Shown: positions 1 to 7,189, numbered from the stretch's first letter. The stretch: 12,485 nt of DNA from Actinomycetota bacterium (GCA_947488645.1 CANLAC010000022.1:1-12485); one strand, 5' to 3'. Program-made: numbers and translations. The notes: generated from the letters alone by a model not told the origin.

Positions 1-197
1 GCGCCCATTCCATCTGGAATACCGCGGACCATTGTGCCTGTGACTGCGTCGCCTACAGTTGCAATCGCTTTGATATCAACTGCTGCGTTCTTTGAAAGTA
101 CATAAACTGGCTTTGAGCCCAGTCCAAAAGCTGAGGCTGCAAACGCAATAGCTGTTACAGCCGCTGCTCCAGCAATAATTGGCTTAGTTATCTTCAT
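1..197 (-). CDS. Secreted protein N-terminus (partial), possibly DUF839/PhoX-like
   Basis: Only the first 65 residues lie in the window; the gene runs off the left edge. The N-terminus is a clear Sec-type signal peptide: basic MKITK, an Ala-rich hydrophobic core, and an ASA site around residues 21-23. The mature part contains AIATVGDAVTG followed by GIPDGMG (59-65). A 'GIPDG(L/I/M)GA' block after a 'VGD' segment is typical of the start of DUF839/PhoX-like calcium-dependent phosphatases, so that family is my best guess. I chose the ATG at 197 over the one at 206 because AGGA sits 9 nt upstream of it, whereas AGGA abuts the 206 ATG. The PHO-box-like repeat just upstream fits a phosphate-stress role. 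The coding call is firm; the family is tentative. Confidence 0.55.
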   Translation of the reverse strand, partial: MKITKPIIAGAAAVTAIAFAASAFGLGSKPVYVLSKNAAVDIKAIATVGDAVTGTMVRGIPDGMG

Positions 198-266
198 TTT
201 TCCCATTCCTAAGTAGAGGTTTGGGAGAATTGTTGTTTACCGTCCACTAACAGTTAGGGGACGCCG

Positions 267-295
267 AGAAAACCTTTGGTAAATCTAGAGTGAAC
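267..295 (-). promoter_or_regulatory. Candidate PHO box (PhoP-type direct repeat)
   Basis: Read on the minus strand, three 7-mers occur at exact 11-bp steps: GTTCACT (295-289), ATTTACC (284-278) and GTTTTCT (273-267), separated by 4-bp spacers CTAG and AAAG. This 7+4 architecture, with a GTTCACC-like unit, is the known design of actinobacterial PhoP boxes. It lies in the 100-bp gap before the secreted protein starting at 197 and faces it. The outer repeats are degenerate, so this is a hypothesis. Confidence 0.4.
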
Positions 296-297
296 TT

Positions 298-828
298 TTA
301 GGCGTGGGTTCCCTTGAACTCGCGCTTATCTGCAATCCAGTCCATGAGCGCAAATAAAACGCCTGAAAGAACAAAGGTAAGGTGAATAAGTACTCGCCAC
401 ACGGTGCCTTCGCCGACTTCAGCGTCGCCAGATAGTTCAATGAAATCCTTCAATAGCTCAATTACTGAGATCGCAACTAAAGAGCCAATTAACTTAATTT
501 TGAGACCACTGAAGTCAATTGTGCCCATCCAGTGTGGACGATCCTTTGATTCTGTTGCCACATCGATGCGAGAAACAAAGTTCTCATATCCGGCAAAAAT
601 CACCATCAAAATGAGGTTAGCGAGCAACGTTAGATCCAAAAGCGCTAAAAGATCTAGAGTGAAGGTTTGGGCACTTGATTCGCCTACTTTTTCAAAGATG
701 TGAATGAATTCAACAAGGAAACGATATGTCAGCAGAACTAGCGCGCCCACTAAACCTAAATACAGCGGGGCTAGTAGAAAACGAGAGCGGAAGAGAATTA
801 CTTCAATAGCATGCGAGATTTGGCTCAT
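298..828 (-). CDS. UPF0114 / YqhA-family inner-membrane protein
   Basis: A 176-residue integral membrane protein with four hydrophobic segments (about 18-38, 58-80, 110-130 and 144-164). Family hallmarks are the N-terminal ESR-like 'FRSRFLLAPLYLGL' (13-26) and 'MVIFAGYENFVSR' (75-87) at the end of helix 2, which match the UPF0114/YqhA family (TIGR00645). Length is normal for the family, whose biochemical function is not established. It follows the ABC-F gene by 14 nt on the same strand. No Shine-Dalgarno is present at a usable distance. Instead TAAAAT (840-835) lies exactly 6 nt upstream of the ATG, so the gene may be made from its own leaderless transcript as well as by read-through. Confidence 0.85.
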   Translation of the reverse strand: MSQISHAIEVILFRSRFLLAPLYLGLVGALVLLTYRFLVEFIHIFEKVGESSAQTFTLDLLALLDLTLLANLILMVIFAGYENFVSRIDVATESKDRPHWMGTIDFSGLKIKLIGSLVAISVIELLKDFIELSGDAEVGEGTVWRVLIHLTFVLSGVLFALMDWIADKREFKGTHA

Positions 829-834
829 GGGTAA

Positions 835-840
835 ATTTTA
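835..840 (-). promoter_or_regulatory. Candidate leaderless -10 element for the YqhA-family gene
   Basis: TAAAAT (5 of 6 to TATAAT) is followed by 6 nt and then the ATG at 828, placing the start codon at or near +1. No convincing -35 is seen 17 nt upstream. The element sits in the 14-nt gap after the ABC-F stop codon. Confidence 0.4.
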
Positions 841-842
841 TC

Positions 843-2612
843 TCAACCCTCTAAAGAAAGCGTGACGAGTAGCCAATCCTCTTCAAGTTTCGCAGCTTCT
901 GCCCCCAAAATCATCAATTCTGAAGCGATTGCGACCAAGCGTTCAGCATCAAAGGCAGCAGTCTCTTGTTCAGCGGTCAGGGCTGCAATTGCAACAGCGC
1001 ACTTTCCCATCTGCCGTTCCAGTCTCGTTAGATCCTTTTTTAACTGTCGTTGTTCTGCAGCGCTAGATGTTTTTTTCTCTTTAACAACGGTTTCAACTGA
1101 GTTCATTGCTTCAGTGCGCTGTTCAAGATATTCATCAACGCCCCTTGGAAGATCTCGAACTTTTTTATCGCCTAGTAATCCAACAAATCGGTCGCATACA
1201 CGCTCTAGGAAGTAACGATCGTGAGAGATAACAATTAGTGTGCCACCGTAGCTATCTAACAAATCTTCAAGCTCGGTTAGTGTTTCGATATCAAAATCAT
1301 TTGTAGGTTCATCAAGAAGTAAGACATTGGGACTATCCATCAATAAGCGAGTTAGCTGCAAGCGACGCTTTTCACCGCCTGATAGATCACCAACTGGAGT
1401 CCATTGTGATTCTCGATCAAAACCAAGTCGCTCACAGAGCTGTGAGGCAGAAAGTTCACGGCCTCCACCGATTTCAACTCTGTTGGCAACTTGTTCCACT
1501 GCTTCTAGAACGCGCCAGGTTGGATCTAGCTCATCTAAGTGCTGAGTTAAGAACGCTGCTTTAACTGTCACTCCAGTTACTAACTTGCCTGCCGTTGGTT
1601 GAATCTCGCCAGTCAGGGTGCGCATTAATGTCGTCTTGCCAGCACCATTAACACCAACGATTCCGATGCGATCCCCTGGACCAACGTTCCAGTATAAATC
1701 ATCGATAAGTTCGTTATCGCCAAGTTTTACCTGCACATGATGTGCTTCATACACAGTTTTGCCTAAACGATTGAGTGCAAACTTTAACAATTCACCAGGA
1801 TCACGCGGTGCTGGCTCATCTGCAATCAAAACATTTGCAGCATCAATACGAAACTTCGGTTTTGATGTTCTTGCGGGTGCGCCGCGACGAAGCCAGGCTA
1901 GCTCTTTCTTGATCAACATATTACGGCGCTGATCCATGACTGATGCTTGGCGGGAGCGCTCTGCCTTAGATAATACAAATGCGCTATATCCTCCGTCATA
2001 CTCTTCGACTTTACCCTCAACAACTTCCCATGTGCGCTCTGTTACCGCATCAAGGAACCAACGATCGTGCGTAACGACAACGACTGCTAAACCTTTACGA
2101 TTGTTAATGTAGTTAGCAAGCCAAGCAACGCCTTCAACATCTAAGTGATTTGTTGGCTCATCTAGCAAAATTAGATCTAACTCATTAATCAGAAGTTTTG
2201 CTAAACCAACTCTGCGACGTTCTCCCCCTGATAACTGCCCAAACTTGCGATCAAAGATGTGATCATCAAAACTCCCAAACAATCCAGTAAATACTTCGCG
2301 GATATTTGGATCACTTGCCCACTCATGTTTTTCTGTATCACCTAAAACAACTTCACCAACGGTGCTTTCAGGGTTTGCTAAATCAACTTGTGATAACAAC
2401 CCAATCTTTGCGGTGTTGGCTTTTGTCACACGCCCAGAATCAGGTGGCTCAATTCCTGCCATAACCTTCATTAATGTGCTTTTGCCTGAACCATTTCGAC
2501 CAACAATTCCAATGCGATCGCCTTCGGAAACACCAAGAGAGACGCCTACTAAGAGCTCTTTGATATCAAAGGCTTTAGAGACATCTTCGATGTTTACAAC
2601 ATTGCGCGCCAC
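843..2612 (-). CDS. ABC-F family ATPase (Uup-like, duplicated ATP-binding cassette)
   Basis: A soluble 589-residue protein with two ABC cassettes and no membrane segment. Cassette 1: Walker A GRNGSGKST (38-46), signature LSGGERRR (127-134), Walker B ILLDEPTNHLD (148-158), H-loop H182. Cassette 2: GVNGAGKTT (320-328), LSGGEKRR (410-417), LLLDEPTNDFD (431-441), H464. The basic, helical linker (about 216-265) is the P-site tether region of ABC-F proteins. The C-terminal 515-585 is predicted coiled coil, as in Uup. ABC-F proteins act on the ribosome or in ribosome-associated quality control and assembly; drug resistance is also possible, but nothing here points to it. The start is GTG with no good Shine-Dalgarno; TACGCT lies 8 nt upstream. 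An oddity is Phe in the second Walker B (DFD, usually DLD or HLD). It is divergent from kynU with a 24-bp gap. Confidence 0.92.
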   Translation of the reverse strand: MARNVVNIEDVSKAFDIKELLVGVSLGVSEGDRIGIVGRNGSGKSTLMKVMAGIEPPDSGRVTKANTAKIGLLSQVDLANPESTVGEVVLGDTEKHEWASDPNIREVFTGLFGSFDDHIFDRKFGQLSGGERRRVGLAKLLINELDLILLDEPTNHLDVEGVAWLANYINNRKGLAVVVVTHDRWFLDAVTERTWEVVEGKVEEYDGGYSAFVLSKAERSRQASVMDQRRNMLIKKELAWLRRGAPARTSKPKFRIDAANVLIADEPAPRDPGELLKFALNRLGKTVYEAHHVQVKLGDNELIDDLYWNVGPGDRIGIVGVNGAGKTTLMRTLTGEIQPTAGKLVTGVTVKAAFLTQHLDELDPTWRVLEAVEQVANRVEIGGGRELSASQLCERLGFDRESQWTPVGDLSGGEKRRLQLTRLLMDSPNVLLLDEPTNDFDIETLTELEDLLDSYGGTLIVISHDRYFLERVCDRFVGLLGDKKVRDLPRGVDEYLEQRTEAMNSVETVVKEKKTSSAAEQRQLKKDLTRLERQMGKCAVAIAALTAEQETAAFDAERLVAIASELMILGAEAAKLEEDWLLVTLSLEG

Positions 2613-2630
2613 GGTAGGAGAGCGTACCTT
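2602..2630 (+). promoter_or_regulatory. Candidate leaderless promoter of the kynU-kynA operon
   Basis: TTGCGC (2602-2607), a 17-nt spacer, TACCTT (2625-2630), 6 nt, then the kynU ATG at 2637. The spacing is ideal for a housekeeping sigma factor and puts +1 at the start codon. An AGGAG at 2616-2620 is 16 nt from the ATG, too far for a Shine-Dalgarno. The -35 lies inside the first codons of the divergent ABC-F gene. Confidence 0.5.
2621..2626 (-). promoter_or_regulatory. Candidate -10 element of the ABC-F gene
   Basis: TACGCT on the minus strand (TAnnnT form), 8 nt before the GTG at 2612. No clear -35 is visible. It overlaps by 2 bp the -10 proposed for kynU on the other strand. Confidence 0.25.
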
Positions 2631-2636
2631 TCCCTC

Positions 2637-3911
2637 ATGAAGGTAACTGACCGCGAATACGCGCTAGAGCTAGATAAAAACGATCCTTTAGCCCATTTCA
2701 AATCTCAATTCGTGATTTCAGACCCAGAAATGTGTTACCTCGACGGTAATTCGTTAGGACGGTTACCAAAAGCAACGATTGCAGCAATTAATGATTTGAT
2801 GACCAAAGAATGGGGTCCTGAAGTTGTTACTGGCTGGAGCCACTGGGTTGATGAAGCGCAGCCAACTGGTGATCTATTAGGCGAAGCAGCATTAGGCGCA
2901 GCAGCAGGGCAAGTACTGGTCTGTGACACAACTTCGGTTAATTTCTATCAACTATGTCTTGCTGCAATTCATGCACGTCCAGGCCGCAAAACAATCATTA
3001 CCGATGCAGCTAACTTTCCAACTGATCGTTACATCCTTGATGGAATAGCAAAGCAGTTCGGTTTAAATCTTGTCATCATTGACAACGAAGATCCTGCAAT
3101 CGCTCAGCATGAGCGAATCACAACTGAAGTTCTTGCGCCATATCTAACTGATGATGTTGCCTTAGTAACTCTTGAAGTAATCCAGTATCGATCTGGTGCG
3201 CGCACAGATTTGAAATCCATAACAGATCAGGTGCGTGCAATCGGTGCTTTGGTTGTGTGGGATGCAAGCCATGCAGTTGGAGCAATTGAATTGAACCTGG
3301 ATGCAAATGGTGTGGATCTTTGCGTTGGGTGCACATATAAGTACGGAAACTCTGGACCTGGTTCACCTGCTTGGCTCTATGTTTCAAAGCGAGTGCAAAG
3401 TGAATTACAAGTTCCAATTCAAGGTTGGTTTGCTCAAGATGCACAATTTGAAATGGGACCAGTTTTTGAGCGTTCACAAACAATTCGTGGCTTCCAGATC
3501 GCTAGTCCATCGTTGATGGGCATACGTTGCGTGCAGACAGCGTTTTCGATGATCAAAGAAGCTGGCATCGATGCAATTGCCCATAAGGCTGCAGTTGGAA
3601 CACAGATGATGATTGAGCTGTATGACGCTTGGTTAGCACCACTTGGCATTGAACTAAACACTTCACGTGATGCAAAAGAGCGCGGTGGACATATCTCTCT
3701 TGTTCATCCAGATGCAGCACAAATATGTGTGGCTATGCGCACAATTTCAAATGTAATTCCTGATTACAGAACACCTAATTCAATCCGATTAGCTATATCT
3801 CCCCTCCCAACTTCATATGTTGAAATCTGGGATGGGTTTGAACGTATGCGGGATTTAGTGGCATCTGGCCGCTATAAAGAAGCAGTAGAAGGTGGGTCTC
3901 GTGTCACATGA
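2637..3911 (+). CDS. kynU: Kynureninase (L-kynurenine hydrolase)
   Basis: A cytosolic PLP enzyme that cleaves L-kynurenine to anthranilate and L-alanine (or 3-hydroxykynurenine to 3-hydroxyanthranilate). The 424-residue length is typical. Fold-type I landmarks are YLDGNSLG (34-41), SVNFYQ (100-105) near the cofactor phosphate, WDASHAVGA (208-216) with the pyridine-N Asp209 and His212, and GCTYKYGNSGPGSP (231-244) with Schiff-base Lys235. The last motif differs slightly from the common YKYLNGGPG. The start ATG is the only reasonable one, because no upstream in-frame start is available before the divergent gene; translation looks leaderless. The stop overlaps the dioxygenase start (ATGA, 3908-3911), so the two are co-translated. 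No formamidase gene lies beside them. Confidence 0.95.
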   Translation: MKVTDREYALELDKNDPLAHFKSQFVISDPEMCYLDGNSLGRLPKATIAAINDLMTKEWGPEVVTGWSHWVDEAQPTGDLLGEAALGAAAGQVLVCDTTSVNFYQLCLAAIHARPGRKTIITDAANFPTDRYILDGIAKQFGLNLVIIDNEDPAIAQHERITTEVLAPYLTDDVALVTLEVIQYRSGARTDLKSITDQVRAIGALVVWDASHAVGAIELNLDANGVDLCVGCTYKYGNSGPGSPAWLYVSKRVQSELQVPIQGWFAQDAQFEMGPVFERSQTIRGFQIASPSLMGIRCVQTAFSMIKEAGIDAIAHKAAVGTQMMIELYDAWLAPLGIELNTSRDAKERGGHISLVHPDAAQICVAMRTISNVIPDYRTPNSIRLAISPLPTSYVEIWDGFERMRDLVASGRYKEAVEGGSRVT

Positions 3912-4702
3912 GCGAAAACTTTGATTCAGCACTGACATACACATCCTACTTAGCCGTTGACGAGCTTCTTAAACTACAACGCCCACTTTCTACAGGACCA
4001 GAACATGATGAGATGCTTTTCATCATCATCCACCAAACATATGAACTCTGGTTCAAGCAATTAATTCATGAATTCAAGCAAGCACAAGTTGCAATGGAAT
4101 CAGGCGATTCGCATTACTCGCTAGCTATCTTGGGACGCATCAGAACAATTCTTAAAGTCTGTGTTACACAGATTGACATCTTAGAAACAATGACACCGCT
4201 GCAGTTCAACGCCTTCCGTTCATATCTTTCATCTTCAAGTGGATTCCAGTCCGCGCAGTTCAGAATGGTTGAAGCATTATTAGGTCGCCGGGATAGCAAG
4301 ATGGCAGGACACCTACCGTTAGATATTCAAGAGCAGATTAAGGAAATAACCGTGCGCAATAGTGTGTGGGATTCAGCTCTTGTTTATATTTCAAAGCGTG
4401 GTCATGCAATTCCAACAGAGGTTTTAAATCGCGACAAGTCAACTGCCTATGTTGCAAATACTTCTGTGCAAGAAGTATTGCTAGAGGTTCACCGCAAGGA
4501 TCCAGAATCTGCAATGGTGTGCGAGCGTTTAGTAGATATTGATGAAGGTATGCAGGAATGGCGCTATCGCCACGTGAAAATGGTGGAAAGAACAATTGGC
4601 CACAAGATTGGTACCGGTGGATCAAGTGGGGTTGCCTACTTAAGCAGCACCTTGTTTAATCCAACTTTTCCAGATCTATGGGAGATCCGTTCTAGTTTTT
4701 AG
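3908..4702 (+). CDS. kynA: Tryptophan 2,3-dioxygenase (heme)
   Basis: A cytosolic heme dioxygenase opening the indole ring of L-tryptophan to give N-formylkynurenine, the first step of the kynurenine pathway. Its 264 residues match bacterial TDO. Visible signature: HDEMLF (33-38) and HQTYELWFK (42-50) with distal His42; FRSYLSSSSGFQSAQ (103-117) with substrate-carboxylate Arg104; WRYRHVKMVERTIG (218-231) with heme-ligand His222; and the flexible GTGGSSG loop (235-241). All key residues are present, so it should be active. It is the second gene of the kynU-kynA operon, overlapping kynU by 4 nt. Its stop codon overlaps that of the convergent nitroreductase gene. Confidence 0.96.
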   Translation: MSENFDSALTYTSYLAVDELLKLQRPLSTGPEHDEMLFIIIHQTYELWFKQLIHEFKQAQVAMESGDSHYSLAILGRIRTILKVCVTQIDILETMTPLQFNAFRSYLSSSSGFQSAQFRMVEALLGRRDSKMAGHLPLDIQEQIKEITVRNSVWDSALVYISKRGHAIPTEVLNRDKSTAYVANTSVQEVLLEVHRKDPESAMVCERLVDIDEGMQEWRYRHVKMVERTIGHKIGTGGSSGVAYLSSTLFNPTFPDLWEIRSSF

Positions 4703-5265
4703 TTTGGCAGACCTGCAATAACGATCTCTGAAAGATCTTTGCGTGTTCGAGGTGCAACCTCGCGATCATAGGCAGGACCTTCTAGTTGTTCTGCAGGTGC
4801 TTGCTTGCCAATAGCCATAATCACAATAGGAACTGCGCCATCAAATAACGCTGCGGCTTTTTCATGATCAAAACCAGCCATCTGATGAACAACATATCCA
4901 CGATGATGGGCCTCGATAGTTAATTGTGCTGCAGCTAATCCGCAGTCATACATAAAGGTTGGAATAGCAGTTCCATCTGCTTGCGCTGGTGTTCCGGCAA
5001 TTGCAACAAAGGCCGCTGCGCGCTTTGACCAGCTTTGGTTAAAGGGCACAAGGCATTCAAGCAGCGCAGTGAAATTTGCGTCATCTCTCTTGCCTGCGAT
5101 TAATCGCCATGGCTGAAGATTGTTAGAAGATGGCGCCCAACGAGCAGCTTCAAGCACTGCAAGTAAATCTTGATTACCCATTGTTGCCATCGCATCAAGT
5201 GAACGTGGGCTACGACGCTCTGCAATGAGATCGTGAATTTCTACTGAAGTATCGGCTCTAGTCAT
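4699..5265 (-). CDS. Nitroreductase-family FMN flavoprotein
   Basis: A 188-residue, probably dimeric, NAD(P)H-dependent FMN oxidoreductase. Family marks are RRSPRS (17-22) binding the FMN phosphate, APSSNNLQPWR (44-54) around the isoalloxazine, GLAAAQLTIEAHHRGY (109-124) with HQMAGF (127-132), and the closing PRTRKDLSEIV (172-182) with further phosphate contacts. The physiological substrate cannot be read from the sequence. The start ATG has a good Shine-Dalgarno (AGGA at 5276-5273, 7-nt spacer). It is the last gene of a leftward operon after the PGPGW protein (20-nt gap), and its TAA overlaps the kynA TAG. Confidence 0.9.
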   Translation of the reverse strand: MTRADTSVEIHDLIAERRSPRSLDAMATMGNQDLLAVLEAARWAPSSNNLQPWRLIAGKRDDANFTALLECLVPFNQSWSKRAAAFVAIAGTPAQADGTAIPTFMYDCGLAAAQLTIEAHHRGYVVHQMAGFDHEKAAALFDGAVPIVIMAIGKQAPAEQLEGPAYDREVAPRTRKDLSEIVIAGLPN

Positions 5266-5285
5266 TTGCCAATCCTACTGGTGAA

Positions 5286-5606
5286 CTATCGACTGTAATA
5301 AATGAAAATCGTGATGATTGACACTACTGCGCCACCAGAAATTAAAAAGTATTTAACCCATGGCTTCATGCCTGTTCGCTCAGCTGCTTTAGCTGCTAAT
5401 TCCTTTGTTTTCATCATGACTCGACCGGCCCATGCAAACTCAGTTGCCAAAATACCTAACCCTGCCAAAAGAATAAGGATTCCTGGACCTGGGCCAATTA
5501 ATGCAACAGAGCCTGCAGCAGTGATTCCGCCACCGATAACACCAATAATCACGCGCCACACTATGCGACCTGCCTGGGTCTTTTTAATCCAAGAGCGAAG
5601 ATTCAT
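5286..5606 (-). CDS. PGPGW-family small membrane protein
   Basis: A 106-residue protein with three hydrophobic segments (about 17-36, 38-57 and 84-104). The block GPGPGILILLAGLGILATEF (38-57) is the conserved core of the PGPGW/TIGR02611 putative transmembrane family, common in actinobacteria; here the usual Trp after PGPG is Ile. A basic amphipathic loop (61-82) follows. The function is not known. Its ATG overlaps the stop of the glycosyltransferase gene (ATGA at 5606-5603) and no Shine-Dalgarno is seen, so translation is probably coupled. The tight link to a glycosyltransferase hints at an envelope role, which is inference only. Confidence 0.8.
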   Translation of the reverse strand: MNLRSWIKKTQAGRIVWRVIIGVIGGGITAAGSVALIGPGPGILILLAGLGILATEFAWAGRVMMKTKELAAKAAERTGMKPWVKYFLISGGAVVSIITIFIYYSR

Positions 5607-7021
5607 TTTGTTTTTGTCACAATCATTTCTTTTCCATAGGCTGCAAATGCTATCTCTTCTCGGCGCTTTCTGTAATTTGCTGAAGCGCCTTCAATTATAT
5701 GCTCGTATCTAGTAGCAGACTTAATCAATGGGTGTAGTTCTGCAGCAGTGGTGTGGCTACCAAACACGGGCGGTGCTTGATCAATTTCCTGCACAGAAAT
5801 GTGTGGATTTAAGAAGCGATAGACCAATGCAACTCGGCGCAAACCTAGGTTTGCAACATGGCGTAACCCACGGTTGATGTGATCCTGAGCCATCAGGCGA
5901 GCAAAGGTAAGTGTCTTTGCGCGAACTGGTTTTAGTTCAATCGCTAGCTCATACAACATCGCTGCAATCTCTTGGCCACCAGTTGTGTTGGGTAGCTCTG
6001 CGCACTTATCCGATAAACGCTTACGCACGGCAGGATCTTGCAACATCTTTACCTTTTCAGTGATGTCAGCCAAATCTGCTTGGTCGGCGCGCAAGGCAAA
6101 GCCAAAGTCATTGCACCACTTAGCGCGCGCCTCTTGATCATCTGTTCCACGGATATTTGAAACGAAAACTGTAGGAACTTGCGCTGGCAAGAGCTCATGA
6201 ACACCGTTATAGCCAGTTGCACAAATACCAGCATCAAAGGCATGTAATACCTTGGCAAGTGGGAAGTAACGAACAACCTTTAGGTCAAGACCTTCGGGCG
6301 CAAGTGAATTGCCATCTTTATCAACTGGTGCCTTAGTCAAGATAACCTGCAGATCTTTCCATCCGAGTAATCCTGATAATGCTGCAGTTACCTTCTCATT
6401 CACATCGCTGTCACCCGTGCCAAGTTGCACAAGTGCGGTTGGGCGTTTGAGGTCTAAACCAAGTGCCCGGCGCGCATCATCGCGTGACATCGCATCTTCT
6501 TTACGGAAAAGTGAAACAGGAGAAGTTAAAATAGAGTCTTTACGGTTTGCAGTTGGACCAAAGTCATAGGCACGTGCAATATCTCCTGGCTCAATGATTT
6601 TGTCCATCATCTTTGATTGCAACCCTAGAATGAAACGCTGAGGTTTTTTTTGCCACAATCCACGACGCACCCACACCAACTTCAAGTGTGGGTTGGCATT
6701 CTTTGCTGCAATCACCCCTGGATAAGGAACAACGCCATCAAATGACACAACCTTTGCGCCAGTTTCTTCAGCTAATGCTAAAAGACGATCGCGTAAATAC
6801 ACATCCCATTTTTCACGGCTCATCCACATTCGATCTCGGCCGGGAATGTATTCACATCGAATCCCCATAAATGCAGGGACCTCTGCAATGCCACCAGCCA
6901 TTGAAACAATTATTGGGTTAGCAACATCTTTGAGCGCAGTAGCAACCGCACTTGCTCGTGCAAGGTGTCCCATTCCAACTCCATTGCTTGTAGCAAGGAT
7001 GATGGTTGGCTTTTGGCTCAT
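5603..7021 (-). CDS. GT-B fold glycosyltransferase (MurG/GT28-like)
   Basis: A 472-residue protein when started at the ATG at 7021. Near the N-terminus, TSNGVGMGHLARA (11-23) is the Gly-rich loop plus GHL of MurG-like GT-B enzymes. The second Rossmann domain opens at about 194 with TALVQLGTGDSD. The nucleotide-sugar site is seen as GICATGYNGVHELLPAQVPTVF (265-286; Glu276 is the likely ribose contact), followed by DDQEARA (294-300). About 110 C-terminal residues (360-472) go beyond a normal MurG-type core and resemble nothing I recognise. The donor is probably a UDP-sugar; the acceptor is unknown. An in-frame ATG 17 codons upstream (7072) is less likely: it has no Shine-Dalgarno and its extra residues precede the natural first strand, whereas GGAG (7036-7033) precedes the chosen start by 11 nt. 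It is first in an operon with the PGPGW and nitroreductase genes. Confidence 0.82.
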   Translation of the reverse strand: MSQKPTIILATSNGVGMGHLARASAVATALKDVANPIIVSMAGGIAEVPAFMGIRCEYIPGRDRMWMSREKWDVYLRDRLLALAEETGAKVVSFDGVVPYPGVIAAKNANPHLKLVWVRRGLWQKKPQRFILGLQSKMMDKIIEPGDIARAYDFGPTANRKDSILTSPVSLFRKEDAMSRDDARRALGLDLKRPTALVQLGTGDSDVNEKVTAALSGLLGWKDLQVILTKAPVDKDGNSLAPEGLDLKVVRYFPLAKVLHAFDAGICATGYNGVHELLPAQVPTVFVSNIRGTDDQEARAKWCNDFGFALRADQADLADITEKVKMLQDPAVRKRLSDKCAELPNTTGGQEIAAMLYELAIELKPVRAKTLTFARLMAQDHINRGLRHVANLGLRRVALVYRFLNPHISVQEIDQAPPVFGSHTTAAELHPLIKSATRYEHIIEGASANYRKRREEIAFAAYGKEMIVTKTK

Positions 7022-7083
7022 GTAATTAAATACTCCACGATAAATGTAAAGGAATTGTCGTTCTGGTTGCATCGATTGATGAA

Positions 7084-7094
7084 AGATCAGATCT
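7084..7094. repeat. Perfect palindrome in a divergent intergenic region
   Basis: AGATC-A-GATCT, an 11-bp perfect inverted repeat in the 168-bp space between the glycosyltransferase and the ABC exporter. It could be a small operator half-site pair or chance. Confidence 0.25.
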
Positions 7095-7139
7095 GCTTGG
7101 CATTATGAAGACATCGTTATAGGTGAGGTCATGGGATGG

Positions 7140-7151
7140 TTCATTTATGAA
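7140..7151. repeat. Perfect inverted repeat upstream of the exporter operon
   Basis: TTCAT-TT-ATGAA, a 12-bp perfect inverted repeat ending 38 bp before the ATPase start codon. That position suits an operator for the rightward operon. The arms are short and AT-rich, so chance is possible. Confidence 0.25.
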
Positions 7152-7189
7152 TAGCACGTAGGCAAACAATACTCAGGTAGGATAGAAGA

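Noticed and set aside
247..257. The CTAAC-A-GTTAG palindrome as a terminator of the YqhA-family gene
   Set aside because: The arms are only 5 bp with a 1-nt centre and no T-tract follows on the minus strand, so it cannot form a stable terminator hairpin.
843..2612. The ABC-F protein as the ATPase subunit of a membrane transporter
   Set aside because: Two cassettes in one chain with a linker between them, no membrane domain and no adjacent ABC permease are typical of ABC-F translation factors.
3118..3483. A long minus-strand reading frame inside kynU (about 121 codons)
   Set aside because: It is His/Gln/Leu-rich low-complexity sequence lying wholly inside a confidently identified enzyme, so it is a shadow frame.
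7022..7072. A 17-codon N-terminal extension of the glycosyltransferase from the ATG at 7072
   Set aside because: There is no Shine-Dalgarno at that ATG, and the added residues precede the natural first beta-strand. A TAnnnT hexamer (TACATT, 7048-7043) between the two ATGs suits transcription starting downstream of 7072.
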